NCBI GenBank assembly: GCA_001779955.1
Contig: MFES01000038.1
Span: 14,602-24,303, forward strand
From: Candidatus Doudnabacteria bacterium RIFCSPHIGHO2_02_FULL_46_11
Lineage (GTDB): Bacteria; Patescibacteriota; Doudnabacteria; UBA920; 2-02-FULL-46-11
DNA: 9,702 bases
Direction of reading: 5' to 3'
Shown here: in pieces, positions 1-5,942 of the stretch
Layout: each line of letters starts with the position of its first letter
How positions within the stretch are numbered: position 1 is the stretch's first letter
Translations under genes and position numbers: made by a program
The notes under the pieces: generated by a model
Databases searched by the model: none
What the model was told of the DNA's origin: nothing
Seen by the model: the letters and a program-made list of their open reading frames with translations, nothing else

Positions 1-1426
1 GCGGGAGATACTTGAAGCAGACCATTACGGCCTGGAAAAAGTAAAAGAGAGAATTTTGGAATATCTGGCCGTGCAAAAGCTCAACAGCAAGCTTAAAGGG
101 CCCATACTTTGCTTCTTTGGCCCGCCTGGCGTGGGTAAAACGTCCATCGGCCAATCTATTGCCAAGGCCTTAAACCGAAAATTTGTCAGGATGTCGCTTG
201 GCGGCATACGCGATGAGGCCGAGATCCGCGGCCATCGCCGAACTTACGTCGGCGCCCTGCCGGGCCGGATCATTCAGGGCATAAAAAATGCGGGTACAAA
301 AAATCCGGTATTCATGCTTGATGAAATTGACAAAGTCGGCACTGATTTTAGGGGCGATCCGGCTTCAGCTCTTTTGGAAGCATTGGATCCGGAGCAAAAC
401 AATTCTTTTAGCGACCATTATTTAGAAGTACCTTTTGATCTTTCCCAGGTGCTATTCGTAACAACGGCAAATACATTGGATACCATTCCGGCGGCGCTGC
501 GCGATCGTCTGGAAGTCATCGAATTTACCGGCTACACCATTGAGGAAAAGGAAGGAATTGGCCGCCAATATTTATGGCCCAAGGTGCTTGTCAATCACGG
601 CCTGGATGGAATTGCCATGGGCGAGGCGGCTTTGCGTTTGCTTGTAACAAAATATACCAGAGAAGCGGGTGTGCGCAATTTGGAAAGGCAACTGGCCACA
701 GTCGCTAGAAAGCTGGCCAAGAAAAAAGTTGAGGAAAAAGAGGTGCCTGCCGAAATTGAAGTAAAAACCATTCATGCCAGTCTTGGCGCCGAAAAATTTC
801 CGGAAACTCTTTCTCAAGCCACCGACGAAGTTGGGGTAGCCACCGGTTTGGCCTGGACACAGGTTGGCGGCGAAATTCTGTTTATCGAGGCAAACCTTAT
901 GCCGGGCAAAGGTAATCTTATTTTAACCGGACAACTGGGCGAGATTATGAAGGAGTCGGCCCAAGCGGCCCTGTCTTATGTGCGTTCACGGGCAAGAAGT
1001 TTTAATTTGGATGAGCATTTTCTCGAGAAGCGGGATATACACGTGCATGTTCCGGCCGGAGCCATCCCCAAGGACGGCCCTTCGGCCGGCATCGCCATTG
1101 CCGCGGCCATTGCTTCGGCCGTTTCGCGGGTGCCCCTTAGAAAGGAAGTTGGACTGACCGGTGAGGTTACCATTAGAGGCCGCGCGCTTGAAATAGGGGG
1201 GTTGAAGGAAAAAATAATCGCCGCTTCTCGGGCCGGCGTTTCGGAAGTTATCATTCCGGCCGATAACGAAAAAAATTTGGAAGATGTTCCTCTGGATATC
1301 CTGAAGAAAATAAAAATTCACTTTGTTAATCATATGGACGAGGTTTTGCCTTTGGCCTTTGTTGCGACTCCGCCGGCTAAACGGCCGAGCCGCGCTTCGG
1401 CCCGTTCCGGGGCGGCCGCCGCATAA
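1..1426 (+). CDS. lon: ATP-dependent protease Lon, C-terminal part (5' end outside window)
   Basis: Lon is a cytosolic AAA+ serine protease that unfolds and degrades damaged and regulatory proteins. The frame is open from base 2, reading REILEADHYGLEKVKERILEYLAV, so the gene starts left of the window; a TTG at 56 is internal and not a start. Visible in order: Walker A GPPGVGKT (119-142), Walker B VFMLDEID (308-331), sensor-1 region around TTANT, arginine-finger segment LRDRLE, then the Lon protease domain. The catalytic Ser lies in PKDGPSAG (codon 1082-1084). The catalytic Lys is the second Lys of GGLKEK (codon 1211-1213), 43 residues later, the same spacing as Ser679/Lys722 of E. coli Lon. 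The amino-terminal substrate-binding domain is not in the window. The last ~20 residues are an Arg/Ala/Pro-rich tail without conserved motifs. No sign of decay. A small membrane ORF follows after 5 nt. Confidence 0.97.
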   Translation, partial: REILEADHYGLEKVKERILEYLAVQKLNSKLKGPILCFFGPPGVGKTSIGQSIAKALNRKFVRMSLGGIRDEAEIRGHRRTYVGALPGRIIQGIKNAGTKNPVFMLDEIDKVGTDFRGDPASALLEALDPEQNNSFSDHYLEVPFDLSQVLFVTTANTLDTIPAALRDRLEVIEFTGYTIEEKEGIGRQYLWPKVLVNHGLDGIAMGEAALRLLVTKYTREAGVRNLERQLATVARKLAKKKVEEKEVPAEIEVKTIHASLGAEKFPETLSQATDEVGVATGLAWTQVGGEILFIEANLMPGKGNLILTGQLGEIMKESAQAALSYVRSRARSFNLDEHFLEKRDIHVHVPAGAIPKDGPSAGIAIAAAIASAVSRVPLRKEVGLTGEVTIRGRALEIGGLKEKIIAASRAGVSEVIIPADNEKNLEDVPLDILKKIKIHFVNHMDEVLPLAFVATPPAKRPSRASARSGAAAA

Positions 1427-1431
1427 ATACT

Positions 1432-1566
1432 ATGGGTTATATTATATCCGCGATATTTATGATTCTTTTCGTAGTTTTTGAGGCTATTGGCGCCGCTTTT
1501 GCGGATTTATTTTTAATTTTCGGTTCTGTCATTTTGGGTTTGACCGCCTTTTTACCAAAGCACTAA
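1432..1566 (+). CDS. hypothetical 44-aa hydrophobic protein downstream of lon
   Basis: I do not recognise this protein. The reading frame encodes MGYIISAIFMILFVVFEAIGAAFADLFLIFGSVILGLTAFLPKH in two halves: a hydrophobic stretch at about residues 3-23 and a second at about 25-41, separated by a single Asp. It could therefore span the membrane once as a long helix or twice as a hairpin. Its ATG lies 5 nt after the lon stop codon with no convincing Shine-Dalgarno sequence, so if it is translated it is probably coupled to lon. It stops 10 nt before the left end of the inverted-repeat element at 1577. Coding status is supported by the uniformly hydrophobic composition, the clean start and stop and the tight spacing, but not by homology. 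Confidence 0.5.
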   Translation: MGYIISAIFMILFVVFEAIGAAFADLFLIFGSVILGLTAFLPKH

Positions 1567-1576
1567 AAGGGATGTG

Positions 1577-1851
1577 TCCCGTATAACTTCCCCGATATTC
1601 TGCTGGTGTCGCAGCTTTGAGCATATACGTACCCAATTACGTAATTAAATACGTAAGCAAAGCTTGCGATGATAAGTTTTTTGCCATCGGCAAGACCTTC
1701 GAAACCCAGGCGTGGCGTAATAAATACACTTTTTTAAATCTTAAACCGCAGAATAGAATAATACTTATACTTACTAACAGAATTAACTTAATAACCGATA
1801 ACTCAAGGCTTTACACAAAGCTTTAAGATTTATCGGGGTAAATATACGGGA
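1577..1851 (-). mobile_element. non-coding terminal-inverted-repeat element, copy 1 (MITE-like, 275 bp)
   Basis: The ends are 20-bp inverted repeats: left 1577-1596 (TCCCGTATAACTTCCCCGAT) and right 1832-1851, matching at 17 of 20 positions. The 8-mer GGGATGTG occurs at 1569-1576 and again at 1848-1855, so TGTG outside the ends is a candidate 4-bp target duplication. Interior blocks match copy 3 (8761-9000) on the opposite strand: 1653-1678 with 8846-8870, and the 8-mer GCCATCGG at 1683-1690 with CCGATGGC at 8826-8833. Strand is given relative to copies 2 and 3. Self-complementary stems include 1609-1619 with 1658-1669 (one bulge), hairpin 1681-1693, and 1735-1745 with 1822-1832 (11 bp). No transposase is encoded; a 69-codon open frame inside looks spurious. 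The copy is AT-richer than copy 3. Calling it mobile is inference from ends, flanking repeats and copy number. Confidence 0.7.
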
Positions 1852-1862
1852 TGTGGATGACA

Positions 1863-1910
1863 ACCTTTGCGAAAGGTGCTAGTTTTTAAATTGCAAACAA
1901 GGGTTTGCAA
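1863..1910 (+). other. two short perfect hairpins in the leader of the 56-aa ORF
   Basis: ACCTTT-GCG-AAAGGT (1863-1877) is followed closely by TTTTT, and TTGCAAAC-AAGG-GTTTGCAA (1891-1910) is an 8-bp stem with a 4-nt loop. The first could act as a weak intrinsic terminator for transcripts leaving lon or the element. Together with the longer hairpin at 1917-1970 they make nearly the whole 1863-1970 interval foldable. No known riboswitch or RNA family consensus was recognised. Confidence 0.45.
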
Positions 1911-1916
1911 GAGAGG

Positions 1917-1970
1917 GACAAGCCCCCATACCACTCTTTTATAAAATAGAGGCCTGGTATGGGGGCTGTC
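1917..1970 (+). terminator. long GC-rich hairpin, possible terminator or attenuator
   Basis: AGCCCCCATACCA (1921-1933) pairs perfectly with TGGTATGGGGGCT (1955-1967). The stem extends outward to 1917-1919/1968-1970 past one bulged base, and inward with CTCT (1934-1937)/AGAG (1948-1951) around an AT loop. The downstream strand is TGTCTTATT, so the U-tract is poor for a classical intrinsic terminator. It sits 13 nt before the ATG of the 56-aa ORF, so it may instead control that gene or stabilise an RNA end. Confidence 0.45.
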
Positions 1971-1983
1971 TTATTGAAAAATT

Positions 1984-2154
1984 ATGCTTATAGACAAAAA
2001 AATACTAAAGCAATACGCGGTTTACACTGCTATCTTCGCGGTTGCGTACTTGGTAACAGGACTGCTCACGCCATTATTTGCTGATATGACTTTCGGGTCA
2101 TTTATTGATAATGTCGGCAAAGGTGTCAGTTCAGCTTCGGCAAGCATTAGATAG
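1984..2154 (+). CDS. hypothetical 56-aa single-pass membrane protein
   Basis: Not recognised. The product begins MLIDKKILKQ (basic N-terminus) followed by a hydrophobic segment at about residues 11-34 (YAVYTAIFAVAYLVTGLLTPLFAD), then a short polar, Gly/Ser-rich tail ending SASASIR. The layout fits either a small single-pass membrane protein or a short secreted peptide with a signal sequence; ALA-type cleavage after LFA is imaginable but unproven. No Shine-Dalgarno sequence is visible before the ATG; a strong hairpin (1917-1970) lies just upstream. It is followed 10 nt later by a textbook intrinsic terminator, which supports a real transcription unit ending here. Function unknown. Confidence 0.5.
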   Translation: MLIDKKILKQYAVYTAIFAVAYLVTGLLTPLFADMTFGSFIDNVGKGVSSASASIR

Positions 2155-2164
2155 ACCGTTAACC

Positions 2165-2193
2165 AAAAAGAGGTTTTGAAAAGACCTCTTTTT
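2165..2193 (+). terminator. intrinsic terminator after the 56-aa ORF
   Basis: AAAAAGAGGT (2165-2174) pairs perfectly with ACCTCTTTTT (2184-2193), giving a 10-bp stem with a 9-nt loop and a run of five T. It closes the unit before trxB. The A-run/T-run symmetry means it could also stop leftward transcription. Its loop contains the -35 box of the next promoter. Confidence 0.85.
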
Positions 2194-2208
2194 CATTTAT
2201 AATATAAT
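2176..2208 (+). promoter_or_regulatory. sigma-70-type promoter for trxB
   Basis: TTGAAA (2176-2181), 16-nt spacer, TATAAT (2198-2203). A second overlapping TATAAT lies at 2203-2208. The expected start of transcription is about 2210-2215, roughly 60-65 nt before the preferred trxB ATG. The -35 box lies in the loop and 3' arm start of the preceding terminator. Confidence 0.7.
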
Positions 2209-2275
2209 TGCTTGACTGGTTACAAGCGGGCAGTTGCCGGTGATTAATAATACTATTAAACCAGATTTGGCCTTG

Positions 2276-3193
2276 ATGATCCAAAAAAACCTCATAATTA
2301 TTGGTTCCGGTCCGGCTGGTTTGACGGCCGCGATTTACGCAGCGCGGGCAAATCTTAGGCCTGTGGTTATTTCCGGGCTACAGCCGGGTGGTCAGTTAAT
2401 CCAAACCACTGAAGTGGAAAATTATCCGGGTTTCCCGGACGGAATTCTAGGACCCGATTTAATGGAGCTTTTCAAAAAGCAGGCCATAAGGTTCGGCGCG
2501 GAAAGTGTTGATTCGGCCGTAGAGGCCGTGGATTTTTCGCAAAGACCTTTTAAGGTTAAAGTTGCCTCGACTGATTATACCGCCCGCGCCGTCATTATTG
2601 CCACTGGCGCCTCCTCGGTTTGGCTTGGGCTGCCGCATGAGCAAGAGCTAATCGGCCACGGTGTTTCGTCTTGCGCGACATGCGACGGATTTTTCTTTCG
2701 GGGTAAGGATGTTGTGGTAATCGGCGGCGGCGATTCGGCCATGGAAGAAGCGACTTATCTTACAAAATTCGTCAATTCCGTAAGAGTTGTTCATCGTCGC
2801 AAAGAATTAAAAGCCAGTAAAATAATGCAGGATCGGGCAATGAATGATCCAAAAATTTCTTTTGTCTGGAATTCGGAAGTCGCCGAAATTTTAGGAGAAG
2901 ATAAATTAAAGGGCCTAAAAATTAAAAACGTTGAAACAGGTGAAACCACGGAGCTTAAAACCGACGGTTTGTTTGTGGCTATTGGCCACAAGCCGAACAC
3001 TGACATATTTAAGGGCCAGCTTGAGCTTGATCGAAAGGGTTACGTAACAGCCGGGGAAAACTCACAAACAAGCGTAGAAGGTGTTTTTGTTGCCGGTGAT
3101 GTCCATGATTACCACTACCGTCAGGCCGTAACCGCGGCCGGGTTTGGCTGCCAGGCGGCTATGGATGCGGAGAAGTGGTTAAGTTCGCGATAA
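2276..3193 (+). CDS. trxB: thioredoxin reductase (NADPH, FAD)
   Basis: Low-molecular-weight thioredoxin reductase passes electrons from NADPH through FAD and a redox-active disulfide to thioredoxin. Counting from ATG 2276 (305 aa, the usual family length): FAD-binding GSGPAG at 10-15, redox pair CATC at C133/C136 (bases 2672-2683) followed by DGFFFRGKDVVVIGGGDSA with the NADPH-binding glycine motif at 150-155, HRR at 173-175 typical of NADP preference, and the late FAD contact VAGD at D275 followed by the RQAVTAAGFG segment. The frame stays open further upstream to a TTG at 2234 (319 aa) and a GTG at 2240. I prefer 2276 because the protein then starts MIQKNLIIIGSGPAG as in relatives, although no Shine-Dalgarno sequence decides it. 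Transcribed from the promoter at 2176-2208. trxA is convergent downstream, its likely substrate. Confidence 0.96.
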   Translation: MIQKNLIIIGSGPAGLTAAIYAARANLRPVVISGLQPGGQLIQTTEVENYPGFPDGILGPDLMELFKKQAIRFGAESVDSAVEAVDFSQRPFKVKVASTDYTARAVIIATGASSVWLGLPHEQELIGHGVSSCATCDGFFFRGKDVVVIGGGDSAMEEATYLTKFVNSVRVVHRRKELKASKIMQDRAMNDPKISFVWNSEVAEILGEDKLKGLKIKNVETGETTELKTDGLFVAIGHKPNTDIFKGQLELDRKGYVTAGENSQTSVEGVFVAGDVHDYHYRQAVTAAGFGCQAAMDAEKWLSSR

Positions 3194-3194
3194 T

Positions 3195-3301
3195 CGCTTT
3201 CGAAAAAACGTGGTCAGTTTTCTCCAGCGGAAAACTGCCACTCTCGCTCGGCGGTCAGCAGAACCGAGCCTGACCGCCTGCGCGATGTTTTTCGGAAAGC
3301 G
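3195..3301. other. large branched inverted-repeat structure between trxB and trxA
   Basis: Almost every base of this spacer can pair. The outer arms 3195-3211 and 3285-3301 form a ~16-bp stem with small irregularities. Inside are hairpin A (GTGG 3210-3213/CCAC 3238-3241 plus CAGTTTTC 3215-3222/GAAAACTG 3230-3237) and hairpin B (GGCGGTCAG 3250-3258/CTGACCGCC 3270-3278). The loop of B contains CCGAGC (3264-3269), complementary to GCTCGG (3246-3251), an alternative or pseudoknotted pairing. It starts 2 nt after the trxB stop. It may be a transcript end structure, a structured RNA or a small cruciform repeat; it has no T-run of a normal terminator and no flanking duplication. It is unrelated in sequence to the elements at 1577 and 8761. 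Confidence 0.6.
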
Positions 3302-3332
3302 TCATCACTCACTTATAGGGATGGAAACTAAA

Positions 3333-3352
3333 AAAACCGCTCGCGCGGTTTT
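3333..3352 (-). terminator. intrinsic terminator of trxA
   Basis: AAAACCGC (3333-3340) and GCGGTTTT (3345-3352) form an 8-bp stem. Read on the minus strand the loop is GCGA, a stable GNRA-type tetraloop, and the stem is followed by a run of seven T in total. It lies 19 nt beyond the trxA stop. On the plus strand the T-run is shorter (TTTTATAAG), so it may also help end trxB transcripts. Confidence 0.85.
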
Positions 3353-3371
3353 ATAAGGGGGCCACGGGTTC

Positions 3372-3698
3372 CTATCCCGCAAGCTGGGCCTCTATTTTTT
3401 GCGAAACCATATTTTTTGGCATGGCGCCAATCACTTCATCCACCATGTTGCCGTCTTTGAAAAATTTTAGCGTCGGAATTGACATAACGTTGAACTGTTG
3501 GCCAATAAGCGAATTTTCGTCTAAATTGAGCTTAGTTATTTTGGCTTTGCCTGCATATTGCTCGGATAATTCCTCAAGGACCGGCCCCATTATTTTGCAG
3601 GGTCCGCACCAGGGGGCCCAAAAATCAACTAATACAAGACCGGGGGCTTTGATGACTTCTTGATCGAATGATTGGTCAGTAATGTGGACGGTGGCCAT
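3372..3698 (-). CDS. trxA: thioredoxin
   Basis: A 108-aa single-domain thioredoxin, full family length. It has the active site WCGPC (C31 and C34) in VDFWAPWCGPCKIM, the buried Asp in LVDFW (D25), and the cis-proline loop MSIPTL (P75) followed by FKDG and a closing helix. It is a cytosolic disulfide reductase serving ribonucleotide reductase, peptide methionine sulfoxide reductases and similar clients. It is transcribed leftward, convergent with trxB, the gene for its reductase, and ends at TAG followed by a strong intrinsic terminator (3333-3352). Upstream, 3699-3800 is shared with the rightward dacA gene. A minus-strand TATAAT overlaps the dacA -10 box (plus 3787-3792), but no good -35 box is seen, so its promoter is not settled. 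No clear Shine-Dalgarno sequence precedes the ATG. Confidence 0.97.
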   Translation of the reverse strand: MATVHITDQSFDQEVIKAPGLVLVDFWAPWCGPCKIMGPVLEELSEQYAGKAKITKLNLDENSLIGQQFNVMSIPTLKFFKDGNMVDEVIGAMPKNMVSQKIEAQLAG

Positions 3699-3765
3699 AT
3701 TTGTATTTCGATTTATTTCTAAGGTAAGGGTAAACTAACACAGACCTCTTAAAGCGGCAAGTTTT

Positions 3766-3794
3766 TTGGGTTTTTCAGCTTTTTTGATTATAAT
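3766..3794 (+). promoter_or_regulatory. promoter of the dacA-mraY unit, predicting a leaderless mRNA
   Basis: TATAAT (3789-3794) is preceded at 17 nt by TTGGGT (3766-3771), a weak -35 box. Transcription would begin about 6-7 nt after the -10 box, at 3800-3801, which is the GTG start codon of the next gene. The transcript is therefore predicted to have little or no 5' leader. Confidence 0.6.
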
Positions 3795-3800
3795 AAAATT

Positions 3801-4772
3801 GTGAACAAAGATATAAATCAACGACATTTAAAAAGGCTGTTTTATTTATTACGCGATCGGGGCCTTTTAATTATGTGCCTATTAGCTTTGGTTTCTTTAC
3901 TGAATTTTTTTGAGGTTAACCAGGGCGCCAGGGGCATGGTTCAGGGCGCCTTAATAGACATCGAAAAACGCACCCCGCCGCCATTAGCAGAGACAATAAA
4001 CTCTTTACCCATTTTGTCGGACAGCGACCTAGCGCTTACTGCCCAGGCGGCCCTGGTTTTTGATTTGGACAACAACCGCCTGGTTTATGCCGTTAATGCG
4101 GAGAAGCGTTTGCCTGTGGCAAGCCTCACTAAATTGACTACCGCTCTGCTGGCCTCCCGTCATCTTTCTCCGGATCAGGTGATTGCAGTTAATGAGCAAA
4201 ACATCGCCAATATTGCTAGCCCGCGTCTTGGCCTGGTTTTAGGGGAACAAATAAGCGTGGCAGCTTTGATGGAAGGTATGCTTGTCGCTTCGGCCAATGA
4301 TGCGGCCGAAGTTTTAGCGGCGGCCATCGGCGGGGGAGATCGCCAGAAAACGATTGTTATGATGAATAGCCTGGCTTTGAATTTGGGCTTGAGGGATACA
4401 AGTTATGCCAATCCCACCGGTTTTGATGACCCGAAAGCATATTCCACGGCAAAGGATATCTTAGCGCTGGTGCTGGAGATCGGACGAAATCCCTGGCTCG
4501 TGTCAGTGCTTTCCGAAACAGGCGGCCAAGTAACGTCGGTTGACGGACGGTACAGCCATAGTTTTAATACTACCAACAGTCTTCTGCGCAATAGCCACCA
4601 GTATGTGACAGGTGGAAAAACCGGTTATACTGATGAGGCGCGGGGTAATCTTGTAGTCTTTGCCGAAAACATGAAAGGCACCCAAATGGCCGCCGTGGTT
4701 TTGGGAAGCGATGACCGCGAGGCTGACATGAGCCGGTTATTGGAGTTGACTTTTAACAAATATGATTTTTAG
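3801..4772 (+). CDS. dacA: D-alanyl-D-alanine carboxypeptidase, peptidase family S11 (PBP5-like)
   Basis: Family S11 penicillin-binding proteins remove the terminal D-Ala from peptidoglycan stem peptides outside the cell membrane. The 323-aa product has a basic start, one hydrophobic N-terminal segment at about residues 22-38 (GLLIMCLLALVSLLNFF) acting as anchor or uncleaved signal, and a linker. Then come the three catalytic motifs in order: SLTK (S108 nucleophile, K111), SAN (S164-N166) and KTG (K273-G275, in GGKTGYTDEA). The PBP5 C-terminal beta domain is absent, as the protein ends ~48 residues after KTG, so anchoring is probably N-terminal. Start: GTG 3801 places the codon at the predicted transcription start (leaderless); no other start precedes it in frame nearby. 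mraY follows after 9 nt, forming a cell-wall unit. The gene symbol is by family; a dacB/dacF label would be equally possible. Confidence 0.9.
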   Translation: MNKDINQRHLKRLFYLLRDRGLLIMCLLALVSLLNFFEVNQGARGMVQGALIDIEKRTPPPLAETINSLPILSDSDLALTAQAALVFDLDNNRLVYAVNAEKRLPVASLTKLTTALLASRHLSPDQVIAVNEQNIANIASPRLGLVLGEQISVAALMEGMLVASANDAAEVLAAAIGGGDRQKTIVMMNSLALNLGLRDTSYANPTGFDDPKAYSTAKDILALVLEIGRNPWLVSVLSETGGQVTSVDGRYSHSFNTTNSLLRNSHQYVTGGKTGYTDEARGNLVVFAENMKGTQMAAVVLGSDDREADMSRLLELTFNKYDF

Positions 4773-4781
4773 CGCGCAGCC

Positions 4782-5840
4782 ATGGAGCTATTTCCTTTAA
4801 TTCGATTACTGCTTTTCACTTTTATCGCCTTTGGTTTGGCAATTGTCGCCACACCGGTTTTGACGCATTTTTTGTATAAATACAAATTGTGGAAACCCAA
4901 GGTACGGCAATTTGGCCCGGACGGTGATGCCGTGCCGATTATCGCCAACCTTCAATCCCAGCAAGACAGCGGCACGCCGCGCATGGGAGGGCTTTTAATA
5001 TGGCTGACGGTGGTGGTAGTCGCCGCGGTCGGGTTTTTCATTTCCAAACTTGATGATTCATTTTCATTCTGGAATTTGCTGAATAGAAGCGAAACCTGGC
5101 TGCCTATGTTTACGCTTGTTGCTGCCGGCATCATAGGTTTTTTTGATGATTTTTTTGTGGTTAAGGGTAAAGGCGGTTATGCCGGCGGCGGCATAGCCAT
5201 AAAATGGCGAATACTTTTAGTACTGGCTATCGGTTTGATAGGCGCCTGGTGGTTCACCTCCAAACTTGGCTTCAATACCGTTTTTGTCCCGCTAGTCGGG
5301 AATGTGGAAATCGGTTGGTTTTACGGCCCTCTTTTCATACTCGTTCTTTTTGCGACCTTTTCTTCCGGCGTGGTGGACGGTTTAGACGGGCTTTCCGGCG
5401 GAGTATTTTCCACCATATTCCTGACTTACGCCGTTATCGCCTATTCGCGCGGCCAATACGACCTAGCGACATTCTGCGGAGTGCTTTTGGGCGCGACCTT
5501 TGCTTATCTTTGGTTCAACATCCCTCCCGCCCGCTTTTATATGGGCGAAACCGGCATACTTGCTCTTACCACCACCCTGACCGTAGTGGCCTTTTTGACT
5601 AATGCTGTATTGCTTTTGCCGATCGCCGGAATAATCTTGGTTTTAGAATCAGGTTCGGTACAGCTTCAGCTTTTATCCAAGAAATTTCGCCATGGCAAAA
5701 AAATATTTTTGGCGGCGCCGATACACCACCACTTTGAGGCTCAAGGCTGGCCGTCCTATAAAGTAACCATGAGATTTTGGGTTATTTCAGCAGTCTTCAG
5801 CGTTCTGGCGTTTTTGGTTTATCTTATTGGCCCCCACTAA
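4782..5840 (+). CDS. mraY: phospho-N-acetylmuramoyl-pentapeptide transferase (MraY)
   Basis: MraY transfers phospho-MurNAc-pentapeptide from UDP to undecaprenyl phosphate, making lipid I at the inner membrane face. The 352-aa protein has about ten hydrophobic segments. Motifs: GTPRMGG (residues ~64-70), the DD pair in GFFDDFF (D122/D123), VDGLDGLSGG (D199, D202), FYMGETG (E256), and the diagnostic PIHHHFEAQGW (H315-H317) followed by VTMRFWVIS. Two departures from textbook MraY are visible: the usual NxxNxTDGLDG is SSGVVDGLDG, lacking both Asn, and the usual MGD(T/V)GS motif is MGETGI, with Glu for a conserved Asp. The family call remains firm because of the HHH signature and overall length. 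The ATG lies 9 nt after dacA with no Shine-Dalgarno sequence, implying coupling. A terminator follows at 5867. Confidence 0.95.
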   Translation: MELFPLIRLLLFTFIAFGLAIVATPVLTHFLYKYKLWKPKVRQFGPDGDAVPIIANLQSQQDSGTPRMGGLLIWLTVVVVAAVGFFISKLDDSFSFWNLLNRSETWLPMFTLVAAGIIGFFDDFFVVKGKGGYAGGGIAIKWRILLVLAIGLIGAWWFTSKLGFNTVFVPLVGNVEIGWFYGPLFILVLFATFSSGVVDGLDGLSGGVFSTIFLTYAVIAYSRGQYDLATFCGVLLGATFAYLWFNIPPARFYMGETGILALTTTLTVVAFLTNAVLLLPIAGIILVLESGSVQLQLLSKKFRHGKKIFLAAPIHHHFEAQGWPSYKVTMRFWVISAVFSVLAFLVYLIGPH

Positions 5841-5866
5841 GCGCTAAGCCCTGCATTGTAATTTTT

Positions 5867-5890
5867 CCGAATGACGAATTCGGTTTTTTT
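5867..5890 (+). terminator. intrinsic terminator after mraY
   Basis: CCGAAT (5867-5872), 5-nt loop, ATTCGG (5878-5883), then seven T (5884-5890). The stem is short but the T-run is good. It separates the dacA-mraY unit from the deacylase-ftsW unit. Confidence 0.75.
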
Positions 5891-5899
5891 ACGTTCGCG

Positions 5900-5908
5900 T
5901 GGTATAAT
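5900..5908 (+). promoter_or_regulatory. extended -10 promoter for the deacylase-ftsW unit
   Basis: TGGTATAAT matches the extended -10 consensus TGnTATAAT. No good -35 box is seen at the right distance (the region overlaps the mraY terminator), which is acceptable for extended -10 promoters. The expected transcription start is near 5915, giving a leader of about 28 nt without a clear Shine-Dalgarno sequence before ATG 5943. Confidence 0.65.
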
Positions 5909-5942
5909 AAATATCGTATTTGCGCCTCGGAAATAAAAAAAC

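Noticed and set aside
56..58. TTG as a start of lon
   Set aside because: The frame continues upstream to base 2 with Lon-typical sequence (DHYGLEKVKERILEYL), so the gene is cut by the window edge and does not start here.
986..1333. 115- and 92-codon minus-strand frames opposite lon
   Set aside because: They are antisense shadows of the conserved Lon protease domain with no protein signatures.
1577..1596. Resemblance of GTATAACTTC to the loxP arm (ATAACTTCGTATA)
   Set aside because: There is no pair of 13-bp arms around an 8-bp spacer; the arms here are ~235 bp apart and extend differently.
1617..1826. 69-codon open frame inside element copy 1
   Set aside because: It lies wholly within an inverted-repeat element, starts in the helix region and has low-complexity AT-driven composition with no recognisable domain; the matching part of copy 3 does not preserve the frame.
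3195..3301. Integron attC-like site
   Set aside because: The GTTRRRY/RYYYAAC core sites are missing and no integrase or cassette structure is nearby.
3366..3380. CGGGTTCCTATCCCG, resembling a tRNA T-arm
   Set aside because: No acceptor, D or anticodon arms can be drawn around it on either strand, and it overlaps the end of trxA.
5204..5602. 132-codon plus-strand frame inside mraY
   Set aside because: It is an out-of-frame shadow of mraY, Arg/Ser-rich without a domain; the mraY frame has all family motifs.
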